Shown here in pieces: positions 59,342 to 64,000 of a stretch of 64,000 bases of DNA. Under the pieces are notes generated by a model. It searched no databases and was not told where the DNA came from. It saw only the letters and a list, made by a program, of their open reading frames with translations. Both the position numbers and the translations under genes were made by a program. The DNA is from JBMOMT01 sp049324835 (lineage in GTDB: Bacteria; Chloroflexota; Anaerolineae; CAYNKW01), in assembly GCA_049324835.1 (NCBI GenBank), contig JBMOMT010000036.1, forward strand, positions 1 to 64,000, given 5' to 3'. The stretch's first letter is position 1, and each line of letters starts with the position of its first letter.

Positions 59342-62300
59342 TCAGGCAACGACCGCCTCGGTGAACAGGGCTTCTGCTTTGGCCAGGATTTGTTCATCGC
59401 GATAGTGTTGCAACTGGATGGCCTTGGCCGGACACTCGCCGGCGCAGATGCCGCAGCCCCGGCAGGCCGCCGCTGCGATCTCGGCCGCGCCCAAAATCCC
59501 ACCCGCCCCGACCAGCGTCGGATTGATCACCGGCACGTCGTAAGGGCAGATGCGCACGCAGGTGAGGCAGGCGGTGCACTTGTCCGGCTCCACCACCGCC
59601 ACCACGCCGCCCACCTGCAACTCGTCCTGCGAAAGGATGGCCGACGCCCGCGCCGCTGCCGCCTTGGCCTGAGCGATGGCCTCGTCCAGAAACTTGGGAT
59701 ACTGGATGGCGCCGCACAGATAGGCCCCTTCGGTGGGGAAATCCACCGGCTGGAGCTTGAGGTGCGCCTCTAGCATAAAGCCATCCAGCGTGCAGGCGAA
59801 CTTCATCATCTCGGCCAGGTGACGCGTGCCGGCTGGCGGCACCATCGCCGCCGAGAGCGCCAGCACGTCTGGCCGGAACTCGATGGGCGCCTTCAGGCTC
59901 GGCTCGGTGATGGTCACCCGCAGGTGGCCGTCTTGCTGTTCGACCTGCGGCTTGTGAGCCTCGTCGAAGCGGATGAACGTCACGCCCTTTTCCCGCGCCT
60001 GTCGGTACAGCTCTTCGCGGAAGCCGTAGGTGCGGATGTCCTTGTACAGCACGCTGATCTGCACATCGGCGTTGAGCTCTTTGAGCTTGAGCGCGTTTTT
60101 CATGGCGCTGGTGCAACACACGCGGCTGCAATAGAAATCGGGCGCGTCGCCGTTGGTCGAACTCTCATCCCACGGGCCGACGCACTGGATCATGACCACC
60201 TGTTTCAGCGCGCTCACGTCGAGCGAGCCATCGGCGATGCGGGCCTCCAGGTCGCCCTGGGTCAGGGTCTGCGGACCGCTGCCCAGGCCATAAGCCGGGC
60301 CGGCGTATTCCTCGGCGCCGGTGGCCATGACCGTCACCCCGTGTTCGATGAGCCGCTGGCGGCGGCCCTTCGTTTCGCTCAGGGCAGGGCTGCCCGTCTC
60401 TTGCACGGTGGTCTGGAAATTGCCCACGTAGCCCTTGTGCCTGACCACCTGGTGGCCGGTGAGCACCTCGATACGCTCGTGGGCCGTCACGCGGGTGATC
60501 AGGTCAGCCAGAAAGGCCTGCGGATCGCCGCCCTGGGCGTTGTTAAAAATCTGCCGCGTCCGCCCGCCCAGTTCGGCCTGCCGCTCGATCAGGTAGACCC
60601 GGTAGCCCTGATCGGCCAGGTTGAGGGCGGCGGTCAAACCGGCCACGCCGCCGCCGACGATCAGCGCGTCATGGTTAAAGGCCTGCGGCTCGGTGTGCAG
60701 CGGGAAAAGCAGCCGCGAGCGGGCGGCGGCCATACGCACCAGGTCTTTGGCCTTGTCGGTGGCTCGATCCGGCTGCCGGCTGTGCACCCAACTGCCCTGA
60801 TCGCGGATGTTGGCCATCTCGAACAGATACGGATTCAACCCCGCGCTGCGAATGGTATCACGAAAGATCGGCTCGTGGGTGCGCGGCGTGCAGGAGGCGA
60901 CGATCACCCGGTTTAGCTTGTGCTTTTCAATGCGTTCCTGAATCAGCTTGAGTGAGTCGGCGGCGCAGGTGTAGATGGTATTTTCGGCGTGCGCCACACC
61001 CGGCAGGTGAGCGGCGTACTCGGTTACCTGGGCCACGTCCACCACGCCGGCGATGTTGCTGCCGCAACTGCACACGAAACAGCCGATGCGTGGCGCGTCA
61101 TCCAGATCGACCTCGATTTCGGGCGGGTAGCTCGGCGGCTGCACCATCGTGCCGCGCGCCTGGCCGATGACGGCCAGCGCCGAGGCCGCCGCGCCGCCGG
61201 CTTCGACGACGCTATCGGGGATGTCCTTCGGCTCGGCGAACGCGCCGCAGACATAAATGCCTTCACGGGAGGTCTCGACCGGCCTGAACGGCTGTCGCAG
61301 GGCAAAACGGTGTTCGTTGAGGCCGATGCCGGTCGCTTTGGCCAGCGCGGCCACGTTTTCCGGCGGCTCTAGCCCCACCGAGAGCACCAGGATGTCGAAC
61401 GGCTCTTCGACCAGCGCGCCATCGTCGGTCTGGTAGCGGGCGATGATCTCGTGGGTCTCTGGCTTTTCGCGCACCACAGACAGGCGGCAGTCGTGATAGG
61501 TGATGCCCAGCTCCTGGCCGCGGCGGTAATAGGCATCGAAATTCTTGCCAAAGGCGCGCATGTCCATCTGGAAAATGTGAATCTCGACGCCGGGCACGTG
61601 CTCCATGGCCAGCATGGCCTCTTTGGTGGCATACATGCAGCACACCGAGGAGCAGTATTTGTGGTTCTGATCGCGCGAGCCGACGCACTGTAAAAAGGCG
61701 ATGCGTTTCGGCTCGGCGTCGTCGGAGGGCCGCCCGATGTGGCCGCGGGTGGGGCCGGAGGCGCTGAGCAGCCGCTCGAACTCCATGGCCGTGACGACGT
61801 TGGCGTAACGGCCATAACCCCACTCCGGCGAGCGGGTCGCGTCGTACAGCCGGTAGCCGGGGGCCAACACCACCGCGCCCACCTCGATCGTCTCTGTCTG
61901 TGCGGCCTGATAGTGATCTACCGCGCCGGGTTTGCAGGCGTCCACGCACAGGTGGCACTCGCAGCAGATGCCGCACTCCAGGCAGCGGCTGGCTTCGGCC
62001 AGGGCCTGCTCTTCGCTAAAGGCCACTGCCACCTCGCGAAAGTCCAGCCGACGCTCCTCGGCGGGGGTGGTGGGCAGCTCGGCCCGCGGCGCCAGGGAGA
62101 CACCTCGCGCAATCACCGACTGTTCAATTTCCGCCGGGGTCAGATCGACGGTGGGCAGCGGCGTTTCTTCGCGTGGGCTGAGCAGCGGTTTGTCGTGCAG
62201 GTAACGATCCACCGAGAGCGCCGCCCGCCGCCCGTGAGCGATGGCCTCGATGAGCGCCGCCGGGCCGCGCACGGCGTCGCCGCCGGCAAAGATGCCAGGC

Positions 62301-63877
62301 CGGTTGGTGATCAGTGTACGCTCGTCGACGATAAACGTCTGGCGGCGGGGGTCGATCTCCAGGCCGTGGTCCGGGTCGAGGAAAGAGGTCTCCGGGGCCT
62401 GGGCCACGGCAGCGATCATCATGTCGCACTCGATGAGGTATTCCGAGCCGTCGATGGGCACCGGGCGGCGGCGGCCGCTGGCATCCGGCTCGCCCAGCTC
62501 CATGCGCACGCACTTGAGCGCCGCGATGTGGCCGTTTTCCGAGCACACCTCGACCGGCTGGGACAGCAGTTCCAGGTGAATGCCCTCGGCCACGCCTTGC
62601 TGGATCTCTTCTTCGTGGGCCGGCATCTCGGCGCGGGTGCGGCGGTAGACCATCCACACCTCGTCGGCGCCGACGCGTAACGCCGTGCGGGCGGCATCGA
62701 TGGCCGTGTTGCCGCCGCCGACGACCACCACCCGGCCGTGGATGGCCACCTCTTTGCCCAGGCTCACCGCCCGCAAAAAGGGCACGCCCTGGAAGACATT
62801 GCCCGTGTCTTCGCCGGGGATACCCAGTTTCTGCGGCGCGTGGGCGCCGATGGCCATGATGACGGCCTGGTAGCCTTTGCCGAACAGGCTGTTGATGTTG
62901 CGGATGGGATCGTTCAGGCGCAGGTCGACGCCGGGCAGGTTGACGATGGCGTCGATCTCGCGTTGCAGCACGTCGCGCGGCAGGCGGTAGGGTGGGATGC
63001 CGACGCGCATCATGCCACCCGCCACCGGCAGCGCCTCGAAAATGGTCACGCTGTAGCCCCAGTGGGCCAAAAAGTGGGCGGCGGTCAGGCCGGTGGGGCC
63101 GGCGCCCACCACGGCGATCCGGCGGCCGTTGGGCGGCGCGACCGGCATCACCTGGCGGACGTCGTCGTGCGCGTAGACCCAATCGGCCACGAAACGCTTG
63201 AGGGCGCAGATGGCCACCGGGCTATCGAGCCGTCCGCGGGTGCATTCGGTCTCGCAGGGGTGGTGGCACACGCGGCCCACGGTGGCGGGGAAGGGGTTGT
63301 ATTCCATGACCACCTTGAGCGCCTCGGCGTAGCGTCCGCGCCGGATGAGGTTGACGTAACCCTGAGCGCTGGTTTCGGCGGGGCAGGTGGCCTTGCAGGG
63401 CGACGTGCCGCGTTTGGTGACGACGTATTTGTTGGGCACCGCCTGGGCATAGGGCCGATAGATGGCCGTGCGTGTATCGAGCGCCTGGTTGAATTCGTTG
63501 GGCAGCGAGATTGGGCACACCTCGGCGCAGTCGTTGCAGGCGGTGCATTTGTCCAGGTCTACGTAGCGCGGGCGACGCTGCACGGTGGCGCGGAATCGCC
63601 CCGCCTCACCCTCCAGACGGACGAGATCGCTGTTGGTGAGCAGTTCGATATTGGGGTGGCGACCGGCTTCGACGAGTTTGGGCGAGCTGATACACATGGC
63701 GCAGTCGTTGGTGGGAAAGGTCTTGTCCAGCTGGGCCATTTTGCCGCCGATGGCCGGTGACTGTTCGACCAGATAGACCTTGACGCCCGAGTTGGCCATG
63801 TCCAGGGCCGCCTGCACGCCGGCAATGCCGCCGCCGACGACCATCGCCGCACCGATGGGCCTGGAGTCGTTCGCCAT
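59342..63877 (-). CDS. hdrA: giant HdrA - GltD/NfnB - HdrA flavin/iron-sulfur oxidoreductase
   Basis: 1511 residues. HdrA-like FAD domain (VVGGGIAG, 14-20), then a ferredoxin-like cluster (CTACNDCAEVC, 111-121). A GltD/NfnB-type insert follows: N-terminal Fe-S part (CKATC; CHHPCETEC, 161-212), FAD site VVGAGPTGLTAAHF (257-269) and NAD(P)H site VVVVGGGNTAIDAARTAL (383-400). HdrA then resumes with CLECGICCECHLC (632-644), SSVCCMYATKEAM and CFVCSCGSN (933-941). A second HdrA unit starts VGGGVAGLTAALN (1074) and ends with two ferredoxin clusters (about 1434-1484). HdrA bifurcates electrons at FAD. The GltD part suggests direct NAD(P)H input. Normal HdrA is about 650 residues. Confidence 0.92.
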   Translation of the reverse strand: MANDSRPIGAAMVVGGGIAGVQAALDMANSGVKVYLVEQSPAIGGKMAQLDKTFPTNDCAMCISSPKLVEAGRHPNIELLTNSDLVRLEGEAGRFRATVQRRPRYVDLDKCTACNDCAEVCPISLPNEFNQALDTRTAIYRPYAQAVPNKYVVTKRGTSPCKATCPAETSAQGYVNLIRRGRYAEALKVVMEYNPFPATVGRVCHHPCETECTRGRLDSPVAICALKRFVADWVYAHDDVRQVMPVAPPNGRRIAVVGAGPTGLTAAHFLAHWGYSVTIFEALPVAGGMMRVGIPPYRLPRDVLQREIDAIVNLPGVDLRLNDPIRNINSLFGKGYQAVIMAIGAHAPQKLGIPGEDTGNVFQGVPFLRAVSLGKEVAIHGRVVVVGGGNTAIDAARTALRVGADEVWMVYRRTRAEMPAHEEEIQQGVAEGIHLELLSQPVEVCSENGHIAALKCVRMELGEPDASGRRRPVPIDGSEYLIECDMMIAAVAQAPETSFLDPDHGLEIDPRRQTFIVDERTLITNRPGIFAGGDAVRGPAALIEAIAHGRRAALSVDRYLHDKPLLSPREETPLPTVDLTPAEIEQSVIARGVSLAPRAELPTTPAEERRLDFREVAVAFSEEQALAEASRCLECGICCECHLCVDACKPGAVDHYQAAQTETIEVGAVVLAPGYRLYDATRSPEWGYGRYANVVTAMEFERLLSASGPTRGHIGRPSDDAEPKRIAFLQCVGSRDQNHKYCSSVCCMYATKEAMLAMEHVPGVEIHIFQMDMRAFGKNFDAYYRRGQELGITYHDCRLSVVREKPETHEIIARYQTDDGALVEEPFDILVLSVGLEPPENVAALAKATGIGLNEHRFALRQPFRPVETSREGIYVCGAFAEPKDIPDSVVEAGGAAASALAVIGQARGTMVQPPSYPPEIEVDLDDAPRIGCFVCSCGSNIAGVVDVAQVTEYAAHLPGVAHAENTIYTCAADSLKLIQERIEKHKLNRVIVASCTPRTHEPIFRDTIRSAGLNPYLFEMANIRDQGSWVHSRQPDRATDKAKDLVRMAAARSRLLFPLHTEPQAFNHDALIVGGGVAGLTAALNLADQGYRVYLIERQAELGGRTRQIFNNAQGGDPQAFLADLITRVTAHERIEVLTGHQVVRHKGYVGNFQTTVQETGSPALSETKGRRQRLIEHGVTVMATGAEEYAGPAYGLGSGPQTLTQGDLEARIADGSLDVSALKQVVMIQCVGPWDESSTNGDAPDFYCSRVCCTSAMKNALKLKELNADVQISVLYKDIRTYGFREELYRQAREKGVTFIRFDEAHKPQVEQQDGHLRVTITEPSLKAPIEFRPDVLALSAAMVPPAGTRHLAEMMKFACTLDGFMLEAHLKLQPVDFPTEGAYLCGAIQYPKFLDEAIAQAKAAAARASAILSQDELQVGGVVAVVEPDKCTACLTCVRICPYDVPVINPTLVGAGGILGAAEIAAAACRGCGICAGECPAKAIQLQHYRDEQILAKAEALFTEAVVA

Positions 63878-63893
63878 AGATCCCCCTTTCTCG

Positions 63894-64000
63894 TTAGCTG
63901 CTTTCTTTCATCGGGTTGGGTCCCATTCTGCGGACGCGGGCGGTCATCTCGCGGGCGGCGTTGGCAAAGGTCTGGCCCTGTCCGCCAGAGACGTAATAGA
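63894..64000 (-). CDS. second MvhD-type protein (C-terminal end only)
   Basis: Only the last 34 codons are in the window; the gene continues beyond 64000. They read YYVSGGQGQTFANAAREM, TARVRRMGPNPMKESS, which matches the end of the MvhD at 58838 (EMTERILRLGPNP). The stop is 16 bases from the hdrA start, so the two are co-transcribed. Two MvhD copies thus flank hdrA. Whether this copy has Sec or Cys cannot be seen. Confidence 0.75.
   Translation of the reverse strand, partial: YYVSGGQGQTFANAAREMTARVRRMGPNPMKESS

Noticed and set aside
1..64000. tRNA, rRNA or transposase genes
   Set aside because: I scanned the intergenic regions for T-loop motifs and the translated frames for transposase motifs and found none that could be supported.

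Overview
The window looks like a Chloroflexota chromosome, most likely Anaerolineae-like. This is inferred from content, not from a marker gene: zinc-ribbon/TPR/beta-propeller surface proteins with Pro/Thr-rich linkers, DUF4870 and DUF5656-type membrane proteins, cyclase-ATPase-TPR and BTAD-ATPase-TPR giants, and a Wood-Ljungdahl-type methylenetetrahydrofolate reductase cluster. Promoters are mostly close to TTGACA-N17-TATAAT. No rRNA, tRNA, CRISPR array or transposase gene was found.

Layout. 1-6.8 kb: three secreted or anchored TPR, PEGA and propeller proteins, a small zinc-ribbon protein and a DMT exporter. 6.9-8.7 kb: a subtilase whose C-terminus is ten exact 7-residue repeats. 9.3-12.9 kb: an adenylate cyclase-ATPase-TPR regulator. 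13.0-23.3 kb: a roughly 10.2-kb island (methyltransferase, BTAD/AfsR-like regulator, two propeller proteins, a DUF1963 protein, a BtrH-like protein) bounded by about 150-bp direct repeats that duplicate the junction between the cyclase gene and a carbamoyltransferase gene. 23.3-26.1 kb: GntR-carbamoyltransferase operon with a clear operator, and an EEP-family hydrolase. 26.4-30.9 kb: Fe-S/tRNA-thiolation operon iscR-iscS-arsA-like-iscU-mnmA. 31.2-35.9 kb: ADP-forming acyl-CoA synthetase, a DRTGG/BioD-like protein and enolase. 36-43.3 kb: a minus-strand block with two prolyl-tRNA synthetases of different architecture, a metallophosphoesterase, a ParB-like protein, a LOG-family protein and a DUF692/MNIO protein. 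43.8-55.6 kb: prepilin peptidase, RecJ, RluB, SecG, an ABC substrate-binding protein, an MFS transporter and a pair of unrecognised genes. 55.7-64 kb: a minus-strand cluster MvhD (cut by the window edge) - giant HdrA/GltD/HdrA - MvhD - MetV - MetF - HdrCB.

The two most notable things are at the right end and in the gaps. (1) The MetFV-HdrABC-MvhD cluster resembles the hexaheteromeric methylenetetrahydrofolate reductase known from Moorella. Here HdrA is a 1511-residue fusion with an embedded GltD/NfnB-like module and a second HdrA unit. The internal MvhD gene carries an in-frame UGA at a conserved Cys position, followed by a SECIS-like hairpin, so it is probably a selenoprotein. (2) Six short non-autonomous insertion elements (80-162 bp) with inverted ends occur in intergenic space. 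Three have perfect 8-bp target duplications, four begin GTAAC, one supplies the stop codon of enolase, one lies in the 5' UTR of the acyl-CoA synthetase gene, and one interrupts a dispersed repeat whose uninterrupted copy is also in the window.

Together the genes suggest an anaerobe making or using acetyl-CoA: folate-linked C1 reduction with electron bifurcation, ADP-forming acetate activation or production, and Fe-S assembly under IscR-type control.
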